The notes below the pieces were generated by a model, which worked only from the letters and a program-made list of their open reading frames with translations, had not been told where the DNA came from and ran no database searches. Shown in pieces: positions 18,945 to 27,261 of a stretch of DNA of 34,844 nucleotides; the stretch's first letter is position 1, and each line of letters starts with the position of its first letter. A program made the translations under genes and the position numbers. Origin of the DNA: a bacterium UBP15_UBA6099 (GTDB lineage: Bacteria > UBP15 > UBA6099); contig DIWT01000013.1 of assembly GCA_002435745.1 (NCBI GenBank), positions 54,580-89,423 on the forward strand, given 5' to 3'.

Positions 18945-19293
18945 TGTCGTTACCTCGCGCGATTTGGCGGGCGTCTCGGAGCATCTCCTCGATCTCCACG
19001 GCGCAAACCCTGAATTTTTCCAGCAGAAGGGCGGCATCCGAACCTTCGTATTTTCTGATGAACGATTCGGCCCCCGCGCCCACCTTGCTGATTTCCATAA
19101 GGCCGGCGAGCGCGGCGCTCCCGGCTATGGTGTGCACCCTTATCGCTGCCGACTTGACGAACTCGGCCGCGTCGCAACCGCCCTCAAGCCGCGCGCAGTC
19201 GGCCTTTATCCCGTCCACTATCTCCCCGATTTCCTCAAGCGCTATTTCTCTGATGTCCATCTTCTCCCCCTCCGTGAAAAAGTCTTCGCTCAT
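18937..19293 (-). CDS. Stand-alone HPt (histidine phosphotransfer) protein
   Basis: This 118-residue all-helical protein contains the HPt signature around His54 (RVHTIAGSAALAGL), which corresponds to the HxxKGxxxxxG site; the usual Lys is replaced by Ala at residue 57. HPt proteins pass phosphate between receiver domains in phosphorelays. It is sandwiched between the FapA-receiver gene (20 bases upstream) and the HD-GYP gene (8-base overlap), so it may exchange phosphate with the receiver of its neighbour. A GGGCGG ribosome site lies about 8 bases before 19293; an internal Met at residue 12 is an alternative start. No histidine kinase is in the window. Confidence 0.8.
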   Translation of the reverse strand: MSEDFFTEGEKMDIREIALEEIGEIVDGIKADCARLEGGCDAAEFVKSAAIRVHTIAGSAALAGLMEISKVGAGAESFIRKYEGSDAALLLEKFRVCAVEIEEMLRDARQIARGNDNV

Positions 19294-19313
19294 GATGCTG
19301 CCGCCCTATGTTT

Positions 19314-21095
19314 TTAGTTTTCCAACGCGCTTCTTATTACAGTTACGACCCGGCTCGGCACGAAAGGCTTCAGGATGTAGTCCTTGGCTCCGGCCATCAC
19401 GCAGTCGAGTATCTGCGATTTGTCCCGCTCGGAAGAGATCATCACCACTCGGGCCTTCGGGTTGTCTTTCTTAATCGCCTTCAGGGTTTCGACGCCGTTC
19501 ATGTTTATCATCGCAATGTCGCAGGTGACGAGGCTGGGGCGGAGCTGCCTGTAAAGCTCGACGCCTTCCGAGCCGTCTTCAGCTTCTCCCGCCACGCGCA
19601 GGCCCATCTTTTCCACGATGAGCCGCAGCGTTTTCCTCACCGCTTTCGAGTCGTCGATGACAAGGACGGTCTTGGCGCGCGTTCCGGACTTCCTCATGCC
19701 CTGCGCCGTCTCGTCGAATGAAGACATATAAATCGTCTTCTCCTCGGCGTCCCATTTGAAGCTGGCGAACTTCGTTTCCTTTTTCATGTTGAAACGCGCG
19801 TCCCCGATGAATATGACCGCGCCCGGATACGCCGCCTGTTCCACCTCGGCCATCGCGAACTGGTTGAATATCCGCGTCGCGTTCAACTCCGTCAGCTCTT
19901 CTTTCATCTGGTCCTGAACCTTGAGCATCTTCATCATCTTGCCGCGGATTTCGCCCAGCCTGTCTATGTCGTCGAAGTTCGTCCTCGACACGAATTCATA
20001 GTTCTTCTGAAGCTCTTTTATCTGCTTCTGAACGGCCTGCAGTTTGGCGACGCCTTCAAGGTATTTGCGCTGGACCTCGAACCTGTATCCGCACTGGACG
20101 ACTGTGGTCGGGTGCGTGGCGGTTCCGAGGTTGCGGCAGGCGACGCGGTCGAAGGCCATCGTCCTGCCCCCGATTATCGCGCCCTCGTTCGTCATCGCCA
20201 GAACTTTGCCGTTCGCGCTTACGAAGCTGTTCATAATCGCGTTTTCTACCACCACGTTGCCTTCGCACTCGACGGTCGAATTCTCTATGAACTTGGCGTA
20301 TATGTTGCCCTCGGCCGTCACTATGCCTTTGCCGCGCGTGAGGATGCCGCGTTTGACCACGATGTCGCCGCCGGCGCTGACTCGCGCGCTCTGTATGGTG
20401 TTCTCCACTATCACGTCGCCCCTCGCGTCCACCGTGAACCCGTCCAGCACGCTGCCCTTCACCGCCACAGTTCCGTCGAAGACCACGTTGCCTGTGGAGT
20501 AATCGACGTCCCCCTCGATTATCAGAACGGGGTCGACCCTTATCATGCCTTTTGAAACTATCGGCGCGCCGTCTATGTCAGCTATGAAGTCGAGTTTGTT
20601 TTCGGACATCGAGACGTTCTTGCCGGCCCTGAGCGTTACGTCCATTCCCCACTCGCCGGGAAGCTTCAGCCCGAACACCGTCAGGCCCGCCTCGCCCTGC
20701 GTGGCCGGTATCTTTCTGGCTATCACGTCGCCCTTCCTGACGCTGGCGATGGAGCCGATCGACCTGAAATCCACGGAGTCGGCTCCGGCAAGCTCGTCTT
20801 CCATGCGAGTGCGATCGTCGGTCTCGAACATGTACTCTATCCGCGCGTCCGTGCCGTATGTGAACGGTTGTCCGGCGGCGATAATGAGCGTGTTGTTATA
20901 CAACTCCATGTTCTCGAGGAATATCCTGAGCTTGTCCGCGCTCTTGATGCCGCTCGTTATCTTCTCCGCCTTGAGGGCCTCGAAGACCTCTTCGGCGGCT
21001 GGAGCGATCTTGCTTCTGACATGAAGGTAGGCGTTGAAGTGGTCGCGGGATATCTCTATATCGACAGACCCGCCGGTACCGGCGTTTTTAGCCAT
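19314..21095 (-). CDS. FapA-family beta-helix protein fused to a C-terminal receiver domain
   Basis: This 593-residue protein has an N-terminal FapA (DUF342) region with a repetitive beta-helix at about 185-335 (GDV...GTVAVKGSV...GDVIVENTI), then a coiled-coil segment at about 345-405, and a complete response-regulator receiver at about 474-593. The receiver has acidic residues Asp481-Asp482, phospho-acceptor Asp526 in VTCDIAM, Ser554/555 and Lys576 in ILKPF. FapA proteins are beta-helical and their role is poorly known, with reported links to cell-surface processes. The start at 21095 has GGAGG 6 bases upstream. It is the first gene of a three-gene operon with HPt and HD-GYP genes, behind the promoter at 21195-21223. 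Confidence 0.88.
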   Translation of the reverse strand: MAKNAGTGGSVDIEISRDHFNAYLHVRSKIAPAAEEVFEALKAEKITSGIKSADKLRIFLENMELYNNTLIIAAGQPFTYGTDARIEYMFETDDRTRMEDELAGADSVDFRSIGSIASVRKGDVIARKIPATQGEAGLTVFGLKLPGEWGMDVTLRAGKNVSMSENKLDFIADIDGAPIVSKGMIRVDPVLIIEGDVDYSTGNVVFDGTVAVKGSVLDGFTVDARGDVIVENTIQSARVSAGGDIVVKRGILTRGKGIVTAEGNIYAKFIENSTVECEGNVVVENAIMNSFVSANGKVLAMTNEGAIIGGRTMAFDRVACRNLGTATHPTTVVQCGYRFEVQRKYLEGVAKLQAVQKQIKELQKNYEFVSRTNFDDIDRLGEIRGKMMKMLKVQDQMKEELTELNATRIFNQFAMAEVEQAAYPGAVIFIGDARFNMKKETKFASFKWDAEEKTIYMSSFDETAQGMRKSGTRAKTVLVIDDSKAVRKTLRLIVEKMGLRVAGEAEDGSEGVELYRQLRPSLVTCDIAMINMNGVETLKAIKKDNPKARVVMISSERDKSQILDCVMAGAKDYILKPFVPSRVVTVIRSALEN

Positions 21096-21194
21096 AGAAG
21101 ACCTCCGTGGGCGAGACCGACCGCGCGATTGCAGCGACCGCGCCCGGCGGCTCATTTTCAGTTGAATTAATTCTCTTCGAGAGCATGATAAGTT

Positions 21195-21223
21195 ATTATA
21201 CAGAAAGCGCGCGCGGGTGTAAA
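21195..21223 (-). promoter_or_regulatory. Promoter for the FapA-receiver/HPt/HD-GYP operon
   Basis: On the minus strand TTTACA (21218-21223) and a perfect TATAAT (21195-21200) are separated by exactly 17 bases. This is the best sigma70-type promoter in the window. Predicted transcription begins near 21188, giving a leader of about 90 bases before the FapA start. Confidence 0.6.
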
Positions 21224-21310
21224 ATAGTATTTGACGCGCGCGGCGCGGCGTCGAAACCCCGCGTTCTCAGGGTTTCGGTCAAGCCGCCGGGCGGCGCGGA
21301 GGCGCGGAAA

Positions 21311-21499
21311 ATGAATGTCAATCCGGTGTGCGCTTCATGCGCTCGCGACTGCAAACAGCCTTCCGGCGTGAACGTGGTCTCCTGCCCCAAATATGAAAGG
21401 GCGTCCCGCAACCTCGATTTGTTCGATTCGGCGGGCAACGTCAAACCCGTCATCAAAAAACGCGACCGAAAAAAAACAGGCCCCGCCGGAGACGCGTGA
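21311..21499 (+). CDS. Small cysteine-rich protein, possible zinc ribbon
   Basis: This 62-residue protein starts at an ATG with GGAGG 8 bases upstream. Its core is CASCARDCKQPSG followed ten residues later by SCPKYER, giving the pattern CxxCxxxC...C that could bind zinc or another metal. The C-terminus is basic (KPVIKKRDRKK). I do not recognise a named family. It overlaps the phosphodiesterase gene by one base (TGATG), so the two are coupled and may act together. An upstream in-frame ATG at 21185 would add about 42 residues, but that part has no clear character and would overlap the divergent promoter. Confidence 0.6.
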   Translation: MNVNPVCASCARDCKQPSGVNVVSCPKYERASRNLDLFDSAGNVKPVIKKRDRKKTGPAGDA

Positions 21500-22935
21500 T
21501 GTCCCGGCCCATATCTTCCGTCATCATAGTGGTTGTGGACGCGCTAAAGCGCGAGGTTTTCTACAACATGCTCGCCGACGGGGAATTGCCCGGATTCGCC
21601 GAGGCGTTCGCCGACGGAGCCAAGGTCCGGTTCGGCTCGACGGTTTATCCGACCGAGACTCTGCCGGCGCAGACCTCGCTGTTTACCGGGCTGGAGGTCA
21701 GGCGACACGGCATAGTCGGAAACGGGTGGGTGGAGCGCTCCGCCGCGCCCGCGCGCGTCCTCGACTTCACCAGCGCGGACACGGCGGCGGGGGTGTTTGG
21801 CTACAAGCTGTTCGGCTGGCCCACCCTTCTGCTGCCGATGAAGAATCCGAGGGGGCTGATAAACGACAGCCTGTATCCCCCCGCTCGGACGATATACGAA
21901 ATCGCCGCAGAACACGGCCTGACAAGCGCGGTCGTCTTCAACCAAGTCAGCCGGGGAGCGAGCAGATGGATCAGGCCGAACCGGGGCGATATCGTTTATT
22001 TCGCCCTCAGCTCGAAAGGCTTGCTGGATTTCAAACGGATCGACCTGCGCACATGGCAAGCTGCCGCTTCGGACATCCGCCGCAACGGTCTGCCGAACAT
22101 ATTCACGCTCTATTTCAGCGGGCTTGACGCATGGTGCCACCACACGGGCGCGGCGGGCCAAGCGGCCTACCTGAAGGAAGCCGTCGACCCGCATATATCT
22201 TCGCTCGTCCGGTTGCTGGAACAGTCGGGCGCGCGCGATTCCACGCGCCTCGTCCTCTGCTCGGACCACGGCCAGACATGGCTCCAAAGCTCGAACATGA
22301 TAACCACCGGCAGGTTGCGGGAGTCGCTTGAGGCGCGGGGTTTCCGCGCGTCTCTCGGCGCAAAGTTGTTGCCCGGTCGCAACTGCCACGTGTCTATCAT
22401 CGGCGGCTGCGCGCAGTTCTACGCCCTCGACGGGGCTTCCGGCGATTGGGGCGCTCCTCCCTCCCTCGAACGCGACGTCCTTCCTCTCGCCGAAGCCGTC
22501 GAATCCGCCTGCCGCAGCGAAGATTGCGCCGGCAGACCTGACTCCAACTCCATAATCCTCGTCAGGGCCGCGCCCGGCTCCGGTTACTCCATCTACAAAC
22601 GCGGCTCCATGTCCGCGCCTGACGACTTCTTCTGGGACAAGCTGGACAGGTTTCCGCGCGCCATCGACAACATCCGGGGGCTGGACTGTCCGAGGAGCGG
22701 AGACGTCGTCCTCTTCTCGGCTTCGGATCAGGGCTGCTACATATCGGACAACCCTGACGCGCGCACGCACGGCGGCCTCTCCGCCGACAGCGCCGGAATC
22801 CCTATCGTATTCTCCGGCCCCGGCATCCCCCGCCGCGTCGTCGAACAGGCTTCCATAACCGACATCGCCCCGACCGTGTTGTCTTTCTTTAACATATCCG
22901 ATTCAAGCATGGACGGCTCGGCAATCAAATTCTGA
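21499..22935 (+). CDS. Type I phosphodiesterase / nucleotide pyrophosphatase family protein
   Basis: This 478-residue member of the alkaline phosphatase superfamily (PF01663-like) shows the family's metal and nucleophile sites. They are Asp14 in VVDALK, the nucleophile Thr54 in YPTETLPAQTSLFTG, His70 in RRHGIVGN, the GLDAWCHHTG segment, CSDHG, and THGGLS near the end. The arrangement matches NPP enzymes that hydrolyse phosphodiester or pyrophosphate bonds. No signal peptide is seen, so it may be cytoplasmic, unlike many NPPs. The GTG at 21496 and the ATG at 21499 both open the frame; I use the ATG because of the TGATG overlap with the preceding small gene. Substrate unknown. Confidence 0.88.
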   Translation: MSRPISSVIIVVVDALKREVFYNMLADGELPGFAEAFADGAKVRFGSTVYPTETLPAQTSLFTGLEVRRHGIVGNGWVERSAAPARVLDFTSADTAAGVFGYKLFGWPTLLLPMKNPRGLINDSLYPPARTIYEIAAEHGLTSAVVFNQVSRGASRWIRPNRGDIVYFALSSKGLLDFKRIDLRTWQAAASDIRRNGLPNIFTLYFSGLDAWCHHTGAAGQAAYLKEAVDPHISSLVRLLEQSGARDSTRLVLCSDHGQTWLQSSNMITTGRLRESLEARGFRASLGAKLLPGRNCHVSIIGGCAQFYALDGASGDWGAPPSLERDVLPLAEAVESACRSEDCAGRPDSNSIILVRAAPGSGYSIYKRGSMSAPDDFFWDKLDRFPRAIDNIRGLDCPRSGDVVLFSASDQGCYISDNPDARTHGGLSADSAGIPIVFSGPGIPRRVVEQASITDIAPTVLSFFNISDSSMDGSAIKF

Positions 22936-23106
22936 ACCGCCGTCCCCGTCCTTCACGAAAACTCGCCGGGGCGATTTAACGCTTCAGAATCCGCAGCCTC
23001 AGGGAAAAATCTACCACAACTGTTTATTCGGGTTTATACTATGCGGGACTCAGACCGGATTTTTCACAAGAAAACCGGGGCTTCGATTGGGATCGGCGGG
23101 AAACTG

Positions 23107-24051
23107 ATGAATGAAAAAAGGTATCTTGCGTTCAGCGACTACCTGAAGGGCAGGTTCGGCTGCAAGGTCTATAAGATATCTATAGACGCCGGCTTCACGT
23201 GTCCGAACAGGGACGGCTCGCTTGGCGAGGGCGGCTGCATATACTGCAACAATCAGGGTTTCAGTCCGAACACCAGAAGGGAACGGGCCCCGATCGGCGA
23301 ACAGGTTCGCAGAGGCGCGGAATTCATGCGGGCCAGATATAAAGCGGAAAAGTTTCTGGCGTATTTTCAGGCGTTCACGAACACGTACGCCCCGCTGGAG
23401 ACTCTCAAGCGGGCATACTCCGAGGCTCTCGCCTGCGAGGACGTTGTCGGGCTGTCGGTCGGAACTAGGCCTGACTGCGTGCCGGACGAGGTTCTCGACC
23501 TTCTTGCTTCCATCGGGGAAGGCAGGGAAACGTGGATCGAACTCGGATTGCAATCCGCGCACGATTGCACGCTCGAGCGAATAAACAGGCGGCACAATGT
23601 GGCCTCTTTCGTGGACGCGACTAAACGGTCCCTCGACAGGGGCAACCTGAAAATCTGCGGACATATCATCCTCGGCCTGCCGGGCGAGACGCGCGAGATG
23701 ATGCTGGACTCCGCCCGCCTCCTCGCCGACCTCGGCGTCAACGGCGTCAAGATTCATCTCCTCCACATTCTCAAGGACACTCCTCTTGCGGAGGCTCACG
23801 CGCGCGGGGAGATTCCCATCTTCAAATTCGAGGAATATGTTTCGCTCGTCTGCGACTATCTCGAACTGCTCGATCCTAAAATCGTGATACAGCGCCTCAC
23901 CGCCGACGGGCCGTCAGACCTGCTGATCGCTCCAGCGTGGGCAATGGAAAAGAAACGGACGATCGACGCTATCGAAAAGGAATTGCTTAAACGCGACACG
24001 CGGCAGGGCGCTCGCGCCTCTCTCCCGCCTCCGGCCGCCGCGAAGGAATAG
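23107..24051 (+). CDS. YhcC-type (TIGR01212 family) radical SAM protein
   Basis: This 314-residue protein has the family's unusual cluster motif: FTCPNRDG (Cys32) followed by GGCIYCNN (Cys44, Cys47), that is CxxxxxxxxxxxCxxC rather than the standard CxxxCxxC. GTRPDC, ELGLQSAHD and HIILGLPGET are further radical SAM core features. E. coli YhcC has about the same length. The start at 23107 gives the best alignment with the family; an upstream ATG at 23041 directly follows a TATACT box, which argues that transcription starts downstream of it. GGCGGG lies before 23107. The function of YhcC is not firmly established. Confidence 0.9.
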   Translation: MNEKRYLAFSDYLKGRFGCKVYKISIDAGFTCPNRDGSLGEGGCIYCNNQGFSPNTRRERAPIGEQVRRGAEFMRARYKAEKFLAYFQAFTNTYAPLETLKRAYSEALACEDVVGLSVGTRPDCVPDEVLDLLASIGEGRETWIELGLQSAHDCTLERINRRHNVASFVDATKRSLDRGNLKICGHIILGLPGETREMMLDSARLLADLGVNGVKIHLLHILKDTPLAEAHARGEIPIFKFEEYVSLVCDYLELLDPKIVIQRLTADGPSDLLIAPAWAMEKKRTIDAIEKELLKRDTRQGARASLPPPAAAKE

Positions 24052-24129
24052 AGAAAAAACGGACAAGCCGCGACAGCCTGCGACGGTTGGAAAAGCAAGG
24101 AAGAAAGAAAAAAAGCTAAAGATTTCAGG

Positions 24130-24181
24130 CCGCCTTCGGCGGTTGGGGAAAACCCTTAGAAAAGGATTGTTCCCCAAACCC
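24130..24181. terminator. Double hairpin between convergent genes, repeat-like
   Basis: CCGCC-TTC-GGCGG (24130-24142) is followed by an imperfect palindrome of about 40 bases, with arms starting GGTTGGGGAA and ending TTCCCCAAACC (24141-24181). It lies between the ends of the radical SAM gene and the GT4 gene. Its G-rich and A-rich layout resembles the intergenic palindromes seen later at 30063 and 34599. Confidence 0.55.
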
Positions 24182-24240
24182 CATTCCTAGACTTTTCATT
24201 TTTATTTATATCGGCTGATACGCAATAAACATTCTGTCGT

Positions 24241-25401
24241 CTATCTTTTGAGGAGGGCGGAGTAGATTTCGTCTACGCGGCGAACCATGGCGTCGACGCT
24301 CATGTTGTCTGAAACAGCGGAGAGAGCGGCCTGCGACATCGATTTTGCGAGCGCGGGATCGCGGAGGATTCTGCCGAGCGCGTCCGCCGCCGCGCGCGGG
24401 TCGCCCGGCGGGACGAGAAAACCCGTCTCGCCGTTTTTCACTAGAGAGGATACGCCCCCGACGTCCGTCGCCACGACAGGCAGGCCCGCGCTCATGGCTT
24501 CGACGATGGCTTTTCCATATCCTTCATTGAGGGAAGTTAGCAGGAACGCGTCTGATGCGTGAAGTATGTCCGGCACGTCTCGCCGGAGTCCGAGGAACAG
24601 AGCGCGATCCGACACCCCGAGTTCGCTTGCGAGCGCTTCGAGTTTTTCGCGTTCTTCGCCGTCCCCCGCGATGAGAAGAAACGGGGGCGGGTCGAATCCG
24701 TCGAGAAGAGCGAAAGCCTGCACGGCGTGGCCGACGGATTTGACGGGATCGAGGCGCGCGGCGATGGCTATGGCGGGGGAGTCCGCCGGGACTCCGAGCG
24801 AGGCGCGGACCCTCTCGCGCGGCTCGGCGGGCTTGGCGAACTTATCTATCGGCACTCCGCTGATGTGGACTTCGAAGAGGTCTCTTGCGCCGACGCCTAG
24901 TTTCAGGTGGTCTTCGATTTCAGACTGAGCGAGGCAAAGGACGCGGTCGGTGACGCGCGCGGCTAGTTTCTCGGCGGCAACTATCAGTTTGGATTTGAGC
25001 GGGCCGAAGTATCCGTAAAAGACGTGGCCGTGGGTGCTGTGGACGACCATCGGGACGCGGGCCAGCCGGGCCGCCGCGCGGCCCACGAATCCCGCCTTGG
25101 ACGTGTGCGTGTGGACGATGTCGAACCTCTCGCGGCGCATGAAGCGCGTCAGAGAAAACAGCGCGCGCAGGTCGTTCAAAGGCTCGATTTCCCTGCGCAA
25201 CAGAGGCTCGACGCGGAAGCTCGCGCACGCTCCGCGAATCTCTTCTATCTCGCGCTCGTCGAGCTGATTGACTGAACCGCAGATGAAGTGCGTCTCGTAG
25301 CGCGAAGGGTCGAGCAGTTTCGCGAGCAGAGCGGCGTGGACCGCCGAGCCGCCGAGGTCGAGCCGGGTGATGACTCGCAGGACTTTGATTTTCTTCGTCA
25401 T
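24241..25401 (-). CDS. GT4-family glycosyltransferase
   Basis: This 386-residue GT-B fold enzyme has LDLGGSAVHA near the N-terminus (about 15-24), VHTHTSKAGF, and the GT4 nucleotide-sugar motif NEGYGKAIVEAM with the ExxxxxxxE pair, followed by GLPVVATDVGG. It transfers sugar from a nucleotide donor, probably at the cytoplasmic face of the inner membrane. The start at 25401 is set by a four-base ATGA overlap with the stop codon of the GT9 gene, so translation is coupled. Together with GT9, it probably builds LPS core or a related glycan. Donor and acceptor are unknown. Confidence 0.9.
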   Translation of the reverse strand: MTKKIKVLRVITRLDLGGSAVHAALLAKLLDPSRYETHFICGSVNQLDEREIEEIRGACASFRVEPLLRREIEPLNDLRALFSLTRFMRRERFDIVHTHTSKAGFVGRAAARLARVPMVVHSTHGHVFYGYFGPLKSKLIVAAEKLAARVTDRVLCLAQSEIEDHLKLGVGARDLFEVHISGVPIDKFAKPAEPRERVRASLGVPADSPAIAIAARLDPVKSVGHAVQAFALLDGFDPPPFLLIAGDGEEREKLEALASELGVSDRALFLGLRRDVPDILHASDAFLLTSLNEGYGKAIVEAMSAGLPVVATDVGGVSSLVKNGETGFLVPPGDPRAAADALGRILRDPALAKSMSQAALSAVSDNMSVDAMVRRVDEIYSALLKR

Positions 25402-26480
25402 TGTTCGGCAGACTCCCGCGCCGCGCGCCTGATGTCGAGCAGTTCGACCGCCGCGCGCGCTATCTCTTCCGCCGGGATGTCTTCCATGCAGGAAGGGCGC
25501 TCGCAGTCGCTCTTGAAACACGGGGAGCAGTCGCGGTGGAGTTTAATGACGCGAGAACGGCCTTCCGGGACGACGGGCCGGGTGAGTCGCGGGTCGTCCG
25601 GACCGAACGCGCAGACGACGCTCGCCCCGGCGGCGGCGGCGATGTGCATCGGCCCGCTATCGGTTGTTATCAACAGGTCGGTTCTGCCGAGCGCGTACGC
25701 GAGGTCGGACAGGGAGAGCTTGCCGGCCAAGCTCGCCGGGGCGGCTTGAGTTGCCAGTGAGCAAACTGCGGCGGCGGCCGGCTCTTCTCCGGGCCCGCCG
25801 AACACTACCACCGAGACCCCTCGTTCCCTCGCTACGGCGTCGGCGGCTGACGCGAACTTGTCCGCCCCCAGCCTCTTCGTCCGCCTGTCTCCTCCCGGAT
25901 TGACGCCGACCACCTGCGCGCCGCCTTCGCTCAGTTTGTCGAAAAAACCGCGCCATTTCAACTCGCTCTCGGGGTCCCAGAACACATCCGGCCCCGCGCC
26001 GTCCGGAATTCCGCCCGCGAGCTTCGCCATTTCGAGCATGGATTCGCAGACGTGGCGGTTTGTGAAAAAGTCTTCGGGAGCCTTCACCGTGAGGGAAGAG
26101 CCGAAACCGAAAGAGTCGTGTCCGACGCGGACGGGCGCTCCGATGGCGGCGAAGGCGGCTTTCATGCGGGTCGCGCCGGCTTTCGATTTGACTTTGAAAA
26201 GGTTGACGCATACGTCAGGTTTGAGCGCGCGCAGCCGCGCCAGCGTCGCCGCTCCGGCCAGCATGTTCTTTCTATCTCGTATGATGTCGCGCACCGGGAA
26301 CGGCCAGACCTTGGAGACGTAGGGGAGGTTTTTCGCTAGCGGGAGGGCCTGCGAATTCGTCATGAGGTGTATGGCCGCGTCGGGATGCCCCAGCCTGAGC
26401 GCGCGCAGCGCCGGCGTCGCCAGAACGAGATCTCCTATCCCGGCGACCACCATGACGACCAGCGTTTCGGGTTTGCCCAT
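25398..26480 (-). CDS. GT9-family glycosyltransferase (heptosyltransferase-like)
   Basis: This 360-residue protein follows the ADP-heptose:LPS heptosyltransferase pattern: VVAGIGDLVLATPALRALR at the N-terminus, VGVNPGG, VVFGGPGEE, TTDSGPMHIAAA and a C-terminal CSPC...CERPSCMEDIP cysteine segment typical of the WaaF-like group. It would add heptose or a related sugar to the inner LPS core. It is coupled by ATGA to the GT4 gene. The start is uncertain: ATG at 26480 (used here), ATG at 26507 or GTG at 26528 all lie in frame, and none has a strong ribosome site. The GIGD motif begins 10 residues after the chosen start, which fits the family. Confidence 0.88.
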   Translation of the reverse strand: MGKPETLVVMVVAGIGDLVLATPALRALRLGHPDAAIHLMTNSQALPLAKNLPYVSKVWPFPVRDIIRDRKNMLAGAATLARLRALKPDVCVNLFKVKSKAGATRMKAAFAAIGAPVRVGHDSFGFGSSLTVKAPEDFFTNRHVCESMLEMAKLAGGIPDGAGPDVFWDPESELKWRGFFDKLSEGGAQVVGVNPGGDRRTKRLGADKFASAADAVARERGVSVVVFGGPGEEPAAAAVCSLATQAAPASLAGKLSLSDLAYALGRTDLLITTDSGPMHIAAAAGASVVCAFGPDDPRLTRPVVPEGRSRVIKLHRDCSPCFKSDCERPSCMEDIPAEEIARAAVELLDIRRAARESAEQ

Positions 26481-26539
26481 ATCTCTCTCGTCTCCGGCTG
26501 TTTCCATCCCCGTCGGGAACTTCGTCACACAGGCGGCTG

Positions 26540-26567
26540 TTGGTATTTTAACCGATTATGTTAGAAT
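26540..26567 (+). promoter_or_regulatory. Promoter for the nitroreductase gene
   Basis: TTGGTA (26540-26545), a 16-base spacer and TAGAAT (26562-26567) resemble a sigma70-type promoter, ending about 50 bases before the nitroreductase ATG. It lies in the gap shared with the divergent GT9 gene. Confidence 0.45.
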
Positions 26568-26618
26568 ACGGGAAAATAATAAGAGGCCGCGCGAGGCGCG
26601 GAAAATGAGGAGGCTGTC

Positions 26619-27122
26619 ATGGACGCGATACTTACGAGAAGGACTATAAGGAAATTCAAGGCGGACGCGGTGAGCGAGCAGGACATAAGGTATCTGCTCG
26701 AAGCGGCGATGAGCGCGCCCTCCACCGGGAAACAGGAGCCGTGGTATTTCATGGTGATAACGGACAAAGAGACGTTGGCCGCCGCGGCTGACGCTCAGAA
26801 GCACGGCCCGATGCTCAAGCAGGCCCCGCTCGCCATAGTGGTCGCTTACGACAAGACTCTGGAAGTTCACAAGAACACCGCGCAACTGGACTGCGCGGCG
26901 GCCACACAGAATATGCTGGTCGCGGCGAACTCCAAGGGCCTCGGCGCGGCGTGGCTCGGCGTTTACCCTGACGCGGACAAGATGAAGGCCGTGAAAAAAC
27001 TTCTCTGCATGCCGGCGAATATAGTTCCGTTCGCCATAGTGGCGGTCGGGCATCCGGCGGAAGAAAAATACCCGAAGGCGAGATTCGCGAAATCCCGCGT
27101 GCACTACGGCGTGTGGCAGTGA
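26619..27122 (+). CDS. Nitroreductase-family flavoprotein
   Basis: This 167-residue protein has the FMN-binding features of the family: RRTIRKF (7-13), APSTGKQEPW (about 33-42) and GLGAAWLG further on. Such enzymes use NAD(P)H to reduce nitro compounds, quinones or flavins as homodimers in the cytoplasm; the physiological substrate cannot be inferred. At 167 residues it is at the short end of the family. GAGGAGG lies 5 bases before the ATG. It is flanked by a promoter and a terminator, so it is probably a single-gene unit. Confidence 0.9.
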   Translation: MDAILTRRTIRKFKADAVSEQDIRYLLEAAMSAPSTGKQEPWYFMVITDKETLAAAADAQKHGPMLKQAPLAIVVAYDKTLEVHKNTAQLDCAAATQNMLVAANSKGLGAAWLGVYPDADKMKAVKKLLCMPANIVPFAIVAVGHPAEEKYPKARFAKSRVHYGVWQ

Positions 27123-27127
27123 GGGAA

Positions 27128-27157
27128 GGCCGCCTCGCGGGCGGCCCGCAGGTTTTT
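27128..27157 (+). terminator. Rho-independent terminator after the nitroreductase gene
   Basis: GGCCGCC (27128-27134) pairs with GGCGGCC (27140-27146) around a 5-base loop, followed by a T-rich tract at about 27152-27157. It starts 6 bases after the stop codon. Confidence 0.7.
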
Positions 27158-27177
27158 AATTCTACCGCGCCGGAGCC

Positions 27178-27219
27178 GCCGCGCTCCGGGAACCACGCAA
27201 ACGTCTCCCGGAGCGCGGC
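27178..27219. repeat. 14-bp perfect inverted repeat before the formyltransferase operon
   Basis: GCCGCGCTCCGGGA (27178-27191) and its exact reverse complement (27206-27219) flank a 14-base loop. It lies 42 bases before the formyltransferase start, too strong to be casual and without a T-run, so an mRNA leader structure, an operator or a transcription barrier are all possible. Confidence 0.6.
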
Positions 27220-27261
27220 TTCAGCTCAGACCCCGCGCGCGGCGCGCGCGAAAGCGAGACC

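Noticed and set aside
21544..22770. A 408-residue minus-strand frame
   Set aside because: It is antisense to the phosphodiesterase gene, whose catalytic motifs are complete; the minus frame is Arg-rich and motif-free.
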